NCBI RefSeq assembly: GCF_902806455.1
Contig: NZ_CADCWQ010000001.1
Span: 2,542,001-2,606,000 of the forward strand
DNA: 64,000 nucleotides
Direction: 5' to 3'
Source: Virgibacillus doumboii
GTDB taxonomy: Bacteria > Bacillota > Bacilli > Bacillales > Amphibacillaceae
Under the pieces are notes generated by a model. It saw only the letters and a list, made by a program, of their open reading frames with translations, was not told where the DNA came from and made no database searches. The position numbers and the translations under genes were made by a program. Below are positions 43,490 through 53,804 of the stretch, piece by piece. How positions within the stretch are numbered: the stretch's first letter is position 1; each line of letters opens with the position of its first letter.

Positions 43490-44875
43490 TTATTTAGGGT
43501 ATGTCATTTCTTGTGGATTAACATATTGATCGAATTCTTCCGCCGTCAGCAATCCAAGTTCTACTGCGGTTTCTTTTAACGTCGAGTTATCCGCAAAAGC
43601 TTTTTTAGCAATTTTAGCTGCATTTTCATAGCCGATATGCGGATTCAATGCTGTTACAAGCATTAACGAATCATTTAAATATTTTTCAATTTGTTCATGA
43701 TCCGGTTCAATTCCTTTTACACAACGCTCATCAAAAGACAGCATGCTGTCAGCAAGAATTTGACATGACTGCAGGAAGTTATGTGCAATTACAGGTTTAA
43801 ACACATTCAGTTCAAAATTACCCTGACTCGCAGCAAATCCAATTGTTGCATCATTTCCCATTACTTGAGTTGCCACCATTGTAATTGCTTCGGGTTGTGT
43901 TGGATTGACTTTACCCGGCATAATGGAGCTGCCCGGTTCATTTGCCGGGATGGTGATTTCACCTATTCCACAGCGTGGTCCACTTGCCAGCCAGCGCACA
44001 TCATTTGCAATTTTCATCAAATCTGCTGCCAGTCCTTTTAATGCGCCATGTGCATATACTGTTTCATCATGACTTGTCAGTGCATGAAATTTATTTGGTG
44101 CTGAAATAAAATTCTTGCCTGTCACTTCATTAATTGCTTTACATACAGTTTCAGAAAAGTCAGGATGTGCATTTAATCCTGTTCCAACAGCTGTCCCGCC
44201 AATTGCAAGCTCTTTTAGATGATGTAAGCTTTCCGTTACCATTGTTTCGGACTTTTCAAGCATACGGTGCCAGCCGCTCACTTCTTGTCCCAATGTTAAT
44301 GGTGTAGCATCCTGCAGGTGGGTACGGCCGATTTTTACGATATCCTGAAACTTGTCCGATTTCTCTTTTATTGTATCTTTCAGCGTTTTTATCGCCGGCA
44401 GAACCTTATCCTCAAGTTTTAATACGGACGCAATATGCATTGCAGTCGGGAATGTATCATTGGAACTTTGTGATTTATTGACGTCATCGTTTGGATGGAG
44501 TGTTAAATCACTGCCCTGTCCTTTCAGCCATTCATTACCTACATAAGCAATGACTTCATTTACGTTCATATTTGATTGCGTACCACTGCCTGTTTGCCAT
44601 ACAACCAATGGAAAATGGTCATTAAGCTTTCCGTCGATAACCAGATCTGCTGCATAACCGATCGCTTCTGCCTTTTTCTTGTCCATCAGGCCCAATTCAC
44701 TATTTGCTTTTGCTGCACTTTTTTTCAAAATAGCAAATGCCTTCGTAATTTCAACAGGCATTTTTTCGTCACCGATTGGGAAATTTTGTTTGCTTCGCTG
44801 GGTTTGTGCTCCCCAATATTTATCAACTGGTACATTAATTTCTCCTAATGTATCCTTTTCTACCCGATATTCCAT
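43490..44875 (-). CDS. fumC: Fumarate hydratase, class II
   Basis: 461 residues, fumarase C family: [31 protein letters not shown] and the signature [13 protein letters not shown]. Interconverts fumarate and malate in the TCA cycle, as a tetramer without an iron-sulfur cluster. ATG follows AAGGAGGC. Monocistronic with its own terminator. Confidence 0.97.
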   Translation of the reverse strand: MEYRVEKDTLGEINVPVDKYWGAQTQRSKQNFPIGDEKMPVEITKAFAILKKSAAKANSELGLMDKKKAEAIGYAADLVIDGKLNDHFPLVVWQTGSGTQSNMNVNEVIAYVGNEWLKGQGSDLTLHPNDDVNKSQSSNDTFPTAMHIASVLKLEDKVLPAIKTLKDTIKEKSDKFQDIVKIGRTHLQDATPLTLGQEVSGWHRMLEKSETMVTESLHHLKELAIGGTAVGTGLNAHPDFSETVCKAINEVTGKNFISAPNKFHALTSHDETVYAHGALKGLAADLMKIANDVRWLASGPRCGIGEITIPANEPGSSIMPGKVNPTQPEAITMVATQVMGNDATIGFAASQGNFELNVFKPVIAHNFLQSCQILADSMLSFDERCVKGIEPDHEQIEKYLNDSLMLVTALNPHIGYENAAKIAKKAFADNSTLKETAVELGLLTAEEFDQYVNPQEMTYPK

Positions 44876-45062
44876 GTTTTTAGCCTCCTTATGTACATAA
44901 ATCGATATTATTATTCTTTTCTATTGTAACAAATTTAAAGCGGTGTATGTTAGCGGGAACATGGGAATAGTCACAAAAAAGTACATATTTCATTCCCAAC
45001 AATACGGTATTTTCATATATAATACTTTACAAGAATGTTTTTGAGGTAAGGAGGATTTCGTT

Positions 45063-45977
45063 ATGCCATACATTTGGACACATATGCTTTTTTGTGAAGA
45101 TGTTGTGGATACAGTCAAAAATCCTTATTCACTTACAGAGCATGAAGCGTATATGAATCTGGGTGCACAGGGTCCTGATCCCTTTTTTTACTATAATTTC
45201 TGGCCGTGGATAAAAGAAGAACCGGTACATGACATTGGAATGCTTTTGCATACGAAGCATTGCGGACCTTTTCTAATGGACTTGATTGAAGCCGCAAAAG
45301 GGATGGATAAGCATATACAGGCATATGTATTCGGATTTGTTACACATCACATACTTGACCGCAATGCACATCCATATATTCATTACCGGGCAGGCTATGA
45401 AGGAAGCAACCATCAAAAACTCGAGGTACTTATCGATACATTGATGATGAAAAAATACCATAACTTAAAAACATGGAAGGTACCGGTATACAAAGAAATT
45501 AACGTAGGTTACACACTGGACAAAGAGATTGCCGGTTTACTTAATAAAACAATTAACAAACATTTTCCGGAAGTCAAACGGAACTCTCTTTCATATATTC
45601 AAAAAGCATATCGGGATATGAAGTTAGCATTAAAACTTTTGTCTGACCCATATGGTTGGAAAAATGTTGTCTTAAAACCGCTGATTTCATCATATTCCCA
45701 CCAGCCGATTAAAAATGATGTGGATTATTTAAACGTGGAAAATACAGTCTGGCATCATCCGGCTACAAATGAACCATCATCCCAAAGCTTTATTGATTTA
45801 TATGATCAGGGGAGAACAGAGGGTATTGAGATTATGACTGAAGTACTAACGTATTGGCAATCCCGGGATGAAACCTCCAGGAAAAGACTTACTGAACTTA
45901 TTGGAAATATCTCATATGATACCGGTAAACCACTCGAATTAAACCTGGAAAATAAATACAGCGAGCCAATTGTTTAA
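45063..45977 (+). CDS. Zinc-dependent phospholipase C-like protein
   Basis: 304 residues with the zinc PLC/S1-P1-like pattern: WTHMLFCEDV at the start, GAQGPDPFFY, LLHTKH, and FGFVTHHILDRNAHPYIHYRAG holding several potential zinc ligands. No signal peptide, unlike secreted phospholipases, so a cytosolic lipid- or phosphoester-related role is more likely. ATG follows AAGGAGG. Own terminator follows. Confidence 0.8.
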   Translation: MPYIWTHMLFCEDVVDTVKNPYSLTEHEAYMNLGAQGPDPFFYYNFWPWIKEEPVHDIGMLLHTKHCGPFLMDLIEAAKGMDKHIQAYVFGFVTHHILDRNAHPYIHYRAGYEGSNHQKLEVLIDTLMMKKYHNLKTWKVPVYKEINVGYTLDKEIAGLLNKTINKHFPEVKRNSLSYIQKAYRDMKLALKLLSDPYGWKNVVLKPLISSYSHQPIKNDVDYLNVENTVWHHPATNEPSSQSFIDLYDQGRTEGIEIMTEVLTYWQSRDETSRKRLTELIGNISYDTGKPLELNLENKYSEPIV

Positions 45978-45980
45978 AAA

Positions 45981-46022
45981 AAGCAGGAACACGCTTAACT
46001 TTTTCGTGTTCCTGCTTTTTTG
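45981..46022 (+). terminator. Terminator after the phospholipase-like gene
   Basis: AAGCAGGAACACG / CGTGTTCCTGCTT stem followed by TTTT. Confidence 0.92.
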
Positions 46023-46128
46023 TTTGGCTCTTTTCGCAAATTTTGCTGCTTTATAATCTCGTAGTTGATATAAAATGCGCATTAGATTGGTTTAGAATCA
46101 TTTAATTAGGCTTTTTGACGCCGCAGCT

Positions 46129-46228
46129 GGAAAATACTCGCTTTCACGCCTCCGGGTACCAAGGCGACATCTGCTCAAAAAGTTCGTTTTCGCAGTGTCT
46201 TCTTAGCCGCGGGCAAGTGTCGAGCCTC
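46129..46228. repeat. Dispersed repeat shared with 52942-53045
   Basis: Both carry CTTTCAC-CCTCCGGGTACC, AAGGCGACATCTGCTCAAAA and CGCAGTGTCTTCTTAGCCG in order, about 85 percent alike over 100 bp by eye. Confidence 0.85.
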
Positions 46229-46289
46229 TTCAGCTCGTACCTCGCTTACGAGTCTCGTCTAGCTTGAACTTCTGAATTACCAAGATATA

Positions 46290-46458
46290 ATGAGCAATAT
46301 TCAGCGGAGGAAATGCACGTAGACTCCTGTGGGAGCAGAGGCCTAGATGAGACTCCGCAGCGACGAAGGAGCAAGGAGACTCATCAGCCGCCCACGGAAA
46401 GCGAAGTGTATTTCCGCAGCGGCGGACTAACACTCGTATAAAGTTACGTCGCAGTTTA
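46290..46458. repeat. GC-rich palindromic dispersed repeat
   Basis: AGCGGAGGAAATGCACGTAG at the left pairs roughly with a GTGTATTTCCGCAGCGGC stretch at 46406-46423. Inside lie GGAGCAGAGGC, GAGACTCCGCAG and GGAGACTCATC segments. The right part (46410-46458) recurs at 24292. Confidence 0.6.
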
Positions 46459-46522
46459 TAGATATTGTTTCATTGAATACTCAACTCACGACAGTCGCTT
46501 TCTGCAGTTAGCAGTAAATACT

Positions 46523-46675
46523 TATTTAAACATCTTTCTCAACATTTTCCCGGTAGCTTTGCCTGCCACCCTTCGTCCAACTCTTTTTCCAACTTTTCCT
46601 TTTTTGGCAGCATTAGCATCACCAAGTATTCTGGCAACGCCATATAATACTTTACGAATGTTATTAATACGCATG
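46523..46675 (-). CDS. Very basic 50-residue protein
   Basis: A short gene below usual length cut-offs. The ATG at 46675 follows AAGGAGTG at 6 nt. The product starts MRINNIRKVLYGVARILGD and continues with a lysine/arginine-rich helix (KKGKVGKRVGRRVAGKATGK) ending in KMFK. High positive charge suggests nucleic-acid or membrane binding. Similar short basic proteins occur in Bacillaceae, but I know no function. Confidence 0.7.
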
Positions 46676-46700
46676 GTTTCACTCCTTATTGTGGTTTAAT

Positions 46701-47984
46701 CTATACTCCGTCATCTGATGCAGTTTGCCGTTTTGCCTCAAGGGCTCCTTGTTCAATATTGACAAACCTTAGTAAGACAATCCCGACGATAAAGAAGAAT
46801 ACCAATGAAACAATTCCGAGTCTGCTTGATCCGGTCAACTGTCCAACTAACGCAAACAAAAATGGACCAAAGATTGCAGCGAATTTTGATGATATTCCGT
46901 AGAAACCAAAGAACTCTGCATGTTTATTAGCAGGAACCATACGTCCGAATATCGATCTGCTGAGGGATTGTGCCCCGCCTTGAACTAAACCAACACATAT
47001 TGCCAGCAAGTAGAAATGCAGGGCTGAGGACATGAAATATCCTAAAATTACAATACAGAGGTAAACGTATAACGTAATATAAAGTGCTTTTTTTGCTGTG
47101 ATTTTTTTAGCCAGCCATCCAAAGAAGAACGTACAAGGAATACCGACAAATTGAGTAATTAATAATGCCGCGATTAAGGAATTTGAATCAATTCCGATGT
47201 CTCTCCCGTAAATGGTCGCCATTTTAATAATCGTTGAGATTCCATCATTGTACATCCAGAAAGCTAATAGGAAAATTAATAAATGCTTATATTGCTTGAT
47301 ATCTTTAAATGTGTTTCCTACCCTCGAAAATCCGATTGCTATATAGGAACGATCCCGTTTCGTTGCCACTTTCTTTTCTTCCCGGATATTTTTCAAAAGT
47401 GGGATGGAAAAGATAAACCACCATACACCAACAGAAGCAAAGGATACCTGACTGGCTACTGCTGCATTCGGCATTCCAAACCATGAATATTTTAATATCA
47501 TCAATATATTTATTGCTAATAAGATACCACCGCCAATATATCCAAATGCAAAACCATACGAAGAAACCTTATCAATTTCATCTTCATCGGCAATTTCCGG
47601 CAAAAAAGCATCATAGAAGATATTAGCACTTGAAAATCCGACAGTACCTATTATTAATAAGATTGATGCAAATATGTAATCACCTTCGCCAACAAAAGCA
47701 AGCAAAATACTTGCAATAATCCCCATGTAGGCAAAAAACTGAAGGAATTTCTTCTTTGCTGCGGAAAAATCACTGATTGCTCCGAGTATAGGTGCCATTA
47801 TTGCTACAAGCAATGCGGCAATTGACTGTGAATATCCCCAATAGCTATCTGCAAGTGACTGATCTACTCCGACTGCAGCAACATCATAGTAAAACACTGG
47901 AAGCACTGCCGCCATGATGGTAGTTGCAAAAGCTGAATTACCGAAGTCATACAACATCCAACTGAATACCGTTTTCTTTTTCAA
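46701..47984 (-). CDS. MFS transporter, UMF1 type
   Basis: 427 residues, 12 membrane segments, beginning with the family motif FSWMLYDFGNSAFATTI. UMF1/Atg22-like transporters include YxiO of B. subtilis; substrates are unclear, amino acids or other metabolites proposed. TTG start at 47984 behind AGGAGGTT. Transcribed with the small basic gene 25 bp downstream of its stop. Confidence 0.9.
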   Translation of the reverse strand: MKKKTVFSWMLYDFGNSAFATTIMAAVLPVFYYDVAAVGVDQSLADSYWGYSQSIAALLVAIMAPILGAISDFSAAKKKFLQFFAYMGIIASILLAFVGEGDYIFASILLIIGTVGFSSANIFYDAFLPEIADEDEIDKVSSYGFAFGYIGGGILLAINILMILKYSWFGMPNAAVASQVSFASVGVWWFIFSIPLLKNIREEKKVATKRDRSYIAIGFSRVGNTFKDIKQYKHLLIFLLAFWMYNDGISTIIKMATIYGRDIGIDSNSLIAALLITQFVGIPCTFFFGWLAKKITAKKALYITLYVYLCIVILGYFMSSALHFYLLAICVGLVQGGAQSLSRSIFGRMVPANKHAEFFGFYGISSKFAAIFGPFLFALVGQLTGSSRLGIVSLVFFFIVGIVLLRFVNIEQGALEAKRQTASDDGV

Positions 47985-48048
47985 CTATGTAACCTCCTCT
48001 TCCATTTAGCATATCAGAAAAAACCGGTGATTAAATTAAATAATTGTA

Positions 48049-48090
48049 AAAAATGCGAGGAAATGTACTGTAACCATACATTTTCCCCGC
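48049..48090 (-). terminator. Terminator of the chemoreceptor gene
   Basis: GCGGGGAAAATGTA / TACATTTCCTCGC stem followed by ATTTTTT on the minus strand. Confidence 0.85.
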
Positions 48091-48098
48091 AACAAAAA

Positions 48099-49562
48099 TT
48101 AAGCCTTTTCCAATGTTGCTGCCACCTGGTTTGTTTCCTCAATAGCAGACACCAGATTTGTCATCCGATCCACCTGTTCATCAACCATTGCCTCCAATTG
48201 CTGAATGGTTGCTGTCGTTTCTTCAATTAATGAAGCAAGCTGATCAACTGAACTATCGATTGTTTCCGAAGATGCCTCAATATCATTAGCCTGTTTTGCC
48301 AAATAACCCAAATACCTTATAAAGTTGATAAGCTGTTCGGTGATTTTTTCAAAATTGGCTTTCGTTTCCTGAACATTCACTGTACTCTTTTGCAGCTGAC
48401 CTTTGTTATTATCCACTTCTTTCAATGCCTGTTCTGCATCGTCTTCAATTGCTTGCAGGTTCTGGCTGATTTGTTCTGCTGTTTTCTGGGATACCTCTGC
48501 CAGCTTTCGAACCTCTCCAGCAACAACAGCAAACCCTTTGCCGGATTCTCCCGCTCTTGCTGCTTCTATACTAGCGTTCAAAGCAAGCAAATTCGTTTGT
48601 TCGGCAATTTCCTGAATTTTTTCCGTAAAACTATTATTTTCCTGCATTTTATGTACAAGGTTATTCATATTTTGATCGAGCTGATCGAAAGATTTATGAA
48701 ATCCATTCATCGTTTCAGACAGATTATCCATGGACTTCTGCCCTTCCATTGATAAATCTCTTAATTCTTCTCCGTCCGCAGTACTTTTGGAAAACGATTG
48801 AATCATTTTTGATAATTTTTCCCCGGTTTGTTCAATTGTTGTTGATATAGTTGTTGCTGATTCAGCCTGTGACTGGCTTGCATGTGTTATTTCCTGAAAT
48901 GCCTGGCGCATCTCCTGCATGGAACTGGAATTTAAATTACTGTCCTGTTCAATAATGTTCATCTGTGACTTAACATTCGATGCACTGGCCTGTACCACTT
49001 CCGCCTGTTTTCTTTGATTTTCCGAATGGTGTTCACTGTCAGCAAGTGCGTTTTGGGAATCAGTTAATAATTTTCGTGCTACTCTAACCTGAATGACCAA
49101 CACTGCAAAAACAAGGATAAAAAATACAATTGTTATCGCAGTTGCCCTTGCGTCAAATCCGATAACCGCCCCTTTTTCTACAACAAAAAAGGTCAAAAGC
49201 GACAGACCTAAAAAACCTCCTGTAATCAATACAGAAAGTGACAATGAAATTGCCGCAACCGCCAACACATAAAAAGTAAACAGCATATTCGTCACATAAT
49301 CAGAACTTACGATAATACTGAATGCAACAGCGGTTAAAGCTATTATTGCTAAAAAAGGTACTACTTTGGTCAATATTCGTTTGTAATGAAAAATGCCGAT
49401 CAATATAACACTGACTCCACCGCCAACCCCCAATGCGATAAGGTTTTCCTTTGGTGCCCCGACAACGAGTTCAGCGCCAACTCCTAAAATCAATGAAAAC
49501 AATAAAATATAAAACAATATTGCATTTTGCCGATGTGCGATCAGCTGCTTACCATTTTCCAT
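48099..49562 (-). CDS. Methyl-accepting chemotaxis protein
   Basis: 487 residues. Five or six membrane segments in the first 170 residues replace the usual periplasmic sensor, followed by a cytoplasmic signalling domain (about 190-487) with the hairpin tip [21 protein letters not shown]. No HAMP is evident. Signals to CheA/CheW. The membrane-embedded sensor suggests detection of a membrane property or small solute. ATG follows GGGGG at 7 nt. Confidence 0.92.
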   Translation of the reverse strand: MENGKQLIAHRQNAILFYILLFSLILGVGAELVVGAPKENLIALGVGGGVSVILIGIFHYKRILTKVVPFLAIIALTAVAFSIIVSSDYVTNMLFTFYVLAVAAISLSLSVLITGGFLGLSLLTFFVVEKGAVIGFDARATAITIVFFILVFAVLVIQVRVARKLLTDSQNALADSEHHSENQRKQAEVVQASASNVKSQMNIIEQDSNLNSSSMQEMRQAFQEITHASQSQAESATTISTTIEQTGEKLSKMIQSFSKSTADGEELRDLSMEGQKSMDNLSETMNGFHKSFDQLDQNMNNLVHKMQENNSFTEKIQEIAEQTNLLALNASIEAARAGESGKGFAVVAGEVRKLAEVSQKTAEQISQNLQAIEDDAEQALKEVDNNKGQLQKSTVNVQETKANFEKITEQLINFIRYLGYLAKQANDIEASSETIDSSVDQLASLIEETTATIQQLEAMVDEQVDRMTNLVSAIEETNQVAATLEKA

Positions 49563-49623
49563 TCATTTTCCCCCATATGAAAAAGTATCTATGAAATAAG
49601 AACTACATCCACCTCATTAAAAA

Positions 49624-49647
49624 AGCCTCACCAAACAAAGGTAAGGC
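49624..49647 (-). terminator. Terminator of the IDEAL-domain gene
   Basis: GCCTTACC / GGTGAGGC stem followed by TTTTTT on the minus strand. Confidence 0.85.
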
Positions 49648-49668
49648 CGATCATGATGAAGTCGGGAT

Positions 49669-49902
49669 TTACTCCCAAATATAATGTCTGTATTCCTCAC
49701 TTAATTGTAAAAACTTTTCTTTATTTCCTGACTCAATGGAGCTGTTTATCGCTGTTTCAAGTTTCTCCTTATTCCAGTTAAAGCATAATTCATCCAGCAG
49801 CAACCGTGATGACAGCTTCAACTCGTAGGATACTTCCCGTTTGGCATGAAGTGTTTTGCCTTCATACCGAGAATACCGATAAATCATTTTCTGTTTTTTC
49901 AT
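49669..49902 (-). CDS. IDEAL domain protein
   Basis: 77 residues from ATG 49902 behind GGGGGCG. The C-terminal 40 residues (LLLDELCFNWNKEKLETAIN, then FLQLSEEYRHY) fit the IDEAL domain, a short helical pair found in Bacillaceae regulators such as ComK-related and YpiB proteins. The N-terminal half is basic. Function unknown. Confidence 0.78.
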   Translation of the reverse strand: MKKQKMIYRYSRYEGKTLHAKREVSYELKLSSRLLLDELCFNWNKEKLETAINSSIESGNKEKFLQLSEEYRHYIWE

Positions 49903-50031
49903 GGAACACGCCCCCTTGTTCCTTTTTTTCATTATCCTAAATTTTTAAAAAAATTGCAAGAGAAAAAGAATGGGGGACGGCTTAGAAAATTAATTCTTCT
50001 ATTATTTAATGCTTATTCTTAAAAATGTATC

Positions 50032-51246
50032 TTATGGTTTTATATTCTGATATGCCAATAATCCCGCCCCCAAGGCGAAAATAGCTAAGAGACTTGCCAT
50101 CCAGCTGATATTACCTTTCATCAAAATAGCAATTACCGGCGGACCGGCTGCAACTCCAATGAACCGCATGGCACTATAGATTGAGGTAATGATGCCCCGT
50201 ACGTCCTTTTCCAGGCTCTCCGTAATTAGTGCATCCAGACAAGGCAGTGACATCCCTATTCCGACGCCGCAAACAAGGAAAATGGAAAGCAGGTAAACCG
50301 GGTGATCCGTAAACGGTATTACGGCAACCGAACATCCGGAGAGTGTGATTCCAATGAATGTTACCCACTTCATGACTTTCAGATGATCTTTTATTTTTTT
50401 TCCCGCTATAAAAGAAGCAACTGATAATGCGAGTAAGGGGATAGCAAGTAATACTCCTTTCCAGACACCTTTATAATCATATTTATCTTCCAGAATACTG
50501 GAAAGGTAAAATAAAAAGCCAAATAAAATAAACATTAAAATGGCACCGATTATAAAAACAGCAACCAGCCATTTTCCATGTTCTTTGAATACATCTTTAG
50601 CAAGTCCAATATATTCACGAAAACTTCTGTGTTCCTCTTCCTCCCCTTTATTTTTTATAAGAAAGCTGACCATCAGTACTGAAATCAAACAAAATACCGG
50701 GATGGAATAAAACGGCAGATACCATATAAACGCAGCAAGAACAGCACCTAAAATTGGACTTAATACTTTTCCGGTTGTATTTGAAGTTTCAATAATTCCA
50801 AGCGTTGTACTTGCTTCTTTATCATTCCGGAACATATCACCGACTAAAGGCAAAACGATTGGAGCAGCGCCTGATGCCCCGATCCCCTGAAGTATTCTTC
50901 CGATCAATATGACCAGAAATGGATCATCCATACTTCCTGATGCCCATCCTGCAATAAATCCACCCAATCCGGTAATAATCAAAGATGGAACAATTACCTT
51001 TTTTCTTCCAAACCGATCGGATAGAAACCCTGCAAAAGGAATAAAAAAAATTGCCACGATCGAGTACATCGTTATAATATAACTTGATTGCAGCTTCGAG
51101 ATGTCAAGTTCCTTTTCCATCACAGGTAAAATCGGAATCAGCATTGAGTTTCCCAAAGTCATTATCAATGGAATAGAAGCCAATGATACAATAGCCAGGC
51201 GTTTTTCCTGTGAATCCATCTTTGATGATTTTTCTTGACGTTCCAT
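50032..51246 (-). CDS. MFS drug-type transporter
   Basis: 404 residues, 12 membrane segments. The loop 2-3 motif GFLSDRFGRKK and motif C GRILQGIGASGAAPIVLPLV mark a proton-drug antiporter of the 12-segment type. ATG 51246 follows AAAGGGG; a frame from 51264 is less likely. Expected to export hydrophobic toxins; the substrate is not inferable. No regulator adjacent. Confidence 0.88.
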   Translation of the reverse strand: MERQEKSSKMDSQEKRLAIVSLASIPLIMTLGNSMLIPILPVMEKELDISKLQSSYIITMYSIVAIFFIPFAGFLSDRFGRKKVIVPSLIITGLGGFIAGWASGSMDDPFLVILIGRILQGIGASGAAPIVLPLVGDMFRNDKEASTTLGIIETSNTTGKVLSPILGAVLAAFIWYLPFYSIPVFCLISVLMVSFLIKNKGEEEEHRSFREYIGLAKDVFKEHGKWLVAVFIIGAILMFILFGFLFYLSSILEDKYDYKGVWKGVLLAIPLLALSVASFIAGKKIKDHLKVMKWVTFIGITLSGCSVAVIPFTDHPVYLLSIFLVCGVGIGMSLPCLDALITESLEKDVRGIITSIYSAMRFIGVAAGPPVIAILMKGNISWMASLLAIFALGAGLLAYQNIKP

Positions 51247-51447
51247 TAACAGACCCCTTTGCAATAAACATGTTCACTAAATTTAATATTCACCTCTTTA
51301 ACATATTTATTCTTGGTTATATCTTTCCTTAATACAACTTAATTTTAAAGTATCAATTTGTATGGAGAACTCCTTTTTTGTTTCTCTAGACATACTAAAC
51401 AACTCTTTGATAGACTGTTAAAGCTGACGTTACGGATTATTAGAAAA

Positions 51448-51526
51448 CTTGGTTGTCACCAAGATCTTAGGTGACAGCCTTAGTTGCACTTATGCAGTAA
51501 GAAAGGATTTATACTTTCTTAACTGC
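51448..51526 (+). promoter_or_regulatory. Structured leader of the cation-efflux gene
   Basis: CTTGG (51448) / CCAAG (51459) and TGTCACC (51454) / GGTGACA (51470) overlap, so only one stem can form at a time. A third stem GCAGTAAGAAAG (51494) / CTTTCTTAACTGC (51514) lies 37 nt before the start codon. No T-tract follows. Confidence 0.4.
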
Positions 51527-51562
51527 CAAAACGTTTGCAGTAAAATATTGGAGTGCTATTTA

Positions 51563-52432
51563 ATGATGCATGCTGACAATTTAAAAAAAGGTGAAAAAGG
51601 GGCCTGGATCAGTATCGGTGCCTACCTTATATTATCTATCACAAAGCTGATCGTCGCCTATGCCGGTAATTCTGAAGCATTACGGGCGGATGGATTAAAT
51701 AATTCAACAGACGTGGTAGCCTCTGTTGCTGTATTAATAGGATTGAAAATATCACGAAAACCACCTGACGAAGACCATCATTACGGACATTACCGCGCTG
51801 AAACCATTGCCTCTCTTTTTGCCGCTTTTATAATGATGACTGTTGGAATACAAGTAATCATTGATACATTCGGTAAATTATTTGCAGGTGAACAGGCCAG
51901 TCCTGATCTGCTGACTGCCTGGACTGCTTTAGGGGCAGCGATTGTTATGTTTATCGTTTACCGGTATAATCTCTCATTGTCAAGGAAAGTAAAAAGCAGT
52001 GCACTGTATGCAGCTGCCCAGGATAATCGTTCAGATGCGTTTGTAAGTATTGGTGCATTTACGGGGATTATAGGTGCCCAGCTGGGACTTTTCTGGCTTG
52101 ATCCGCTGGCTGGATTGGCGGTAGGATTTATTATTTGTAAAACCGCATGGGATATTTTTAAAGATTCCACGCATACATTGACAGATGGTTTTGATGAGAA
52201 GCAAATTGGAAAGATCAAATCAAGTATTGCAAAAGTGCCAGAGGTAAAAGAAGTAGTGGATGTTAAGGGACGAATACATGGTAATCAGGCTTTTATTGAT
52301 GTTACTATTCTTGTCAATCCGCATTTAAACGTAAAAGAAAGTCACGCGATTACCGAAAAAATTGAAACACTTCTCGAAAAAAAGCATGACATCCCATACG
52401 CCCATATTCACATAGAACCATACCAAGATTGA
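51563..52432 (+). CDS. Cation diffusion facilitator (CDF) transporter
   Basis: 289 residues, six membrane segments and a cytoplasmic C-terminal metal-binding domain (about 205-289). Site-A-type ligands appear in ADGLNNSTDVVAS and DNRSDAFVS (N/D pairs instead of HxxxD), and DEDHHYGHYRAE carries the conserved His pair. The N-D pattern resembles manganese-type CDF members. ATG 51563 follows GGAGTG; an upstream frame would overlap the structured leader. Exports Mn or another divalent metal. Confidence 0.9.
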   Translation: MMHADNLKKGEKGAWISIGAYLILSITKLIVAYAGNSEALRADGLNNSTDVVASVAVLIGLKISRKPPDEDHHYGHYRAETIASLFAAFIMMTVGIQVIIDTFGKLFAGEQASPDLLTAWTALGAAIVMFIVYRYNLSLSRKVKSSALYAAAQDNRSDAFVSIGAFTGIIGAQLGLFWLDPLAGLAVGFIICKTAWDIFKDSTHTLTDGFDEKQIGKIKSSIAKVPEVKEVVDVKGRIHGNQAFIDVTILVNPHLNVKESHAITEKIETLLEKKHDIPYAHIHIEPYQD

Positions 52433-52433
52433 A

Positions 52434-52476
52434 AACTCCTGTGACAGGCTTAGCGGTAATGTCACAGGAGTTTTGT
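52434..52476. terminator. Bidirectional terminator
   Basis: AACTCCTGTGACA / TGTCACAGGAGTT stem with TTGTT after it, between convergent genes. Confidence 0.85.
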
Positions 52477-52488
52477 TCACCCAAAAAT

Positions 52489-52812
52489 TCAACCGATAAA
52501 ATAATCTTTATAATAAATAAATGTTACTACGGCTGCAATGATAGTGTAAACAACAGCTGTGTAAAAAGTAACAGAAGGATTAAAAGATCGTTTCTCTTCT
52601 TCCATTTTAATTCCTGTTTGGGCTTGCGTCTGCATTCGTATGGAATTGGATATAAAACCGCCCGATGATGTAAAAAACCATATAATTACTGCCACACCAA
52701 GCCCGGATATAAAGGCGAAATCGATAAATTCTACATTAAACAGGGCAGCAACTCCCCAATTAATCAGTAATATGAAACATATGGTAACGACTGACCAGAT
52801 AACATTCTTCAC
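52489..52812 (-). CDS. Membrane protein of unknown function
   Basis: 107 residues, three membrane segments (about 4-24, 30-50 and 82-102), a cytoplasmic loop with QTQAQTGIKMEEEKRSF. GTG start at 52812 behind GGAGGGAC. Small families of this kind are common in Bacillaceae; none recognised with certainty. Confidence 0.65.
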   Translation of the reverse strand: MKNVIWSVVTICFILLINWGVAALFNVEFIDFAFISGLGVAVIIWFFTSSGGFISNSIRMQTQAQTGIKMEEEKRSFNPSVTFYTAVVYTIIAAVVTFIYYKDYFIG

Positions 52813-53231
52813 CCACGTCCCTCCTCTTTTCTTACTATACGGGCCATGCCATCATTTGTTTCAACCAAAAAGAAGCTGGGACAAAAGTGTTTTATCAATA
52901 ACAAAATTCGAACATATTGGAAATGGTGCATTAGACCGCTCCGGGAATATACTTCGCTTTCACACCTCCGGGTACCAAGGCGACATCTGCTCAAAAAGTA
53001 CGATTTCGCAGTGTCTTCTTAGCCGGGGGCGGCTGGTGAGCCTCCTCGCGCTGGCGCACTTCGGAGTCTCACCGATGCCTTTCCTCCCGTTAGAAGGAAG
53101 GCCGACTAAAAGCGGCCTTTGCGGCCAACGTCGGCATACCCCTTTGAAGGGGCATATATTCCCTCCGCTGTTTCCATGCATTGTTCGTCTTTTAGCAACA
53201 CTTTTTTGTTTTGTCCCAGCCTCATTACTTC
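52813..53231. other. Gap filled by a MITE-like repeat
   Basis: 419 bp without a gene; almost all is the repeat at 52875-53220. Confidence 0.6.
52875..53220. mobile_element. MITE-like element with terminal inverted repeats
   Basis: GCTGGGACAAAA at 52875-52886 and its exact complement TTTTGTCCCAGC at 53209-53220 bound a 346-bp non-coding segment, with GTGTT/AACAC as further inner matches. The middle (52942-53045) recurs at 46129. No transposase frame lies inside. Confidence 0.6.
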
Positions 53232-53759
53232 CTATAGTCTTTTCAGCAGTTCATCGATGTTTTCCCAGCCGTATGCAGTTTCCTGATACGTGCCTTCTCC
53301 TATGGTTGTCGCTTCTTCACCAACCGGTTCTGCATCATAGCGTTCATAAAAACGGCTTGATGGGTTTTGTTTCAGTACCCAAACGAGAACAGACTGGAAA
53401 CCCAACTCCCTCATTTCCTCGCAGAATGCCTTAAGAAGTCTGGCTCCCAACCCCATCCGTTGAAATTCATCCAATAAGTAAATCGTATAAATTTCACTGT
53501 CGTAATCAAACCGCTTCGTCCGCTCCGGCCCGCCGGAAACAAAGCCAACAATCTTAGTATCATTTTCGATGACCAATGTGCTCTGATCTTTTTTCTGAAT
53601 ACGCAATACAGTTTCCCACAAAGTTTTGCGATTTTCATATGTCATGTTGGAAATATCTTTTTCATCAAGCAATTCGGAATATGTACTTTTCCAGCTGTTT
53701 ACATGAATGTCTGCGATGGATGCAGCATCCTCATAAACAGCTTTTCGGATTGTAAACAT
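53232..53759 (-). CDS. GNAT acetyltransferase
   Basis: 175 residues, GNAT fold with the acetyl-CoA loop QRMGLGARLLKAF (about 103-115) and a C-terminal PSSRFYERYDAE stretch. ATG 53759 follows GGGGGTTA; a longer frame lacks a site. Acceptor unknown. It ends just inside the flank of a MITE-like repeat. Confidence 0.87.
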   Translation of the reverse strand: MFTIRKAVYEDAASIADIHVNSWKSTYSELLDEKDISNMTYENRKTLWETVLRIQKKDQSTLVIENDTKIVGFVSGGPERTKRFDYDSEIYTIYLLDEFQRMGLGARLLKAFCEEMRELGFQSVLVWVLKQNPSSRFYERYDAEPVGEEATTIGEGTYQETAYGWENIDELLKRL

Positions 53760-53804
53760 GTGATAACCCCCTGTTATCGCCTGAAACATAAATCATCTGT
53801 TTAT

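Larger units (their letters stand above)
45978..46522. other. Repeat-filled intergenic region
   Basis: 545 bp: a terminator, then dispersed repeats (46129-46228, 46217-46278, 46290-46458). No gene. Confidence 0.6.

Noticed and set aside
46230..46433. Leftward frame of 67 codons
   Set aside because: It lies wholly in dispersed palindromic repeats.
52640..53434. Long rightward frame of 264 codons
   Set aside because: It runs antisense through a membrane protein gene, the MITE-like repeat and a GNAT gene, and has no ribosome binding site.
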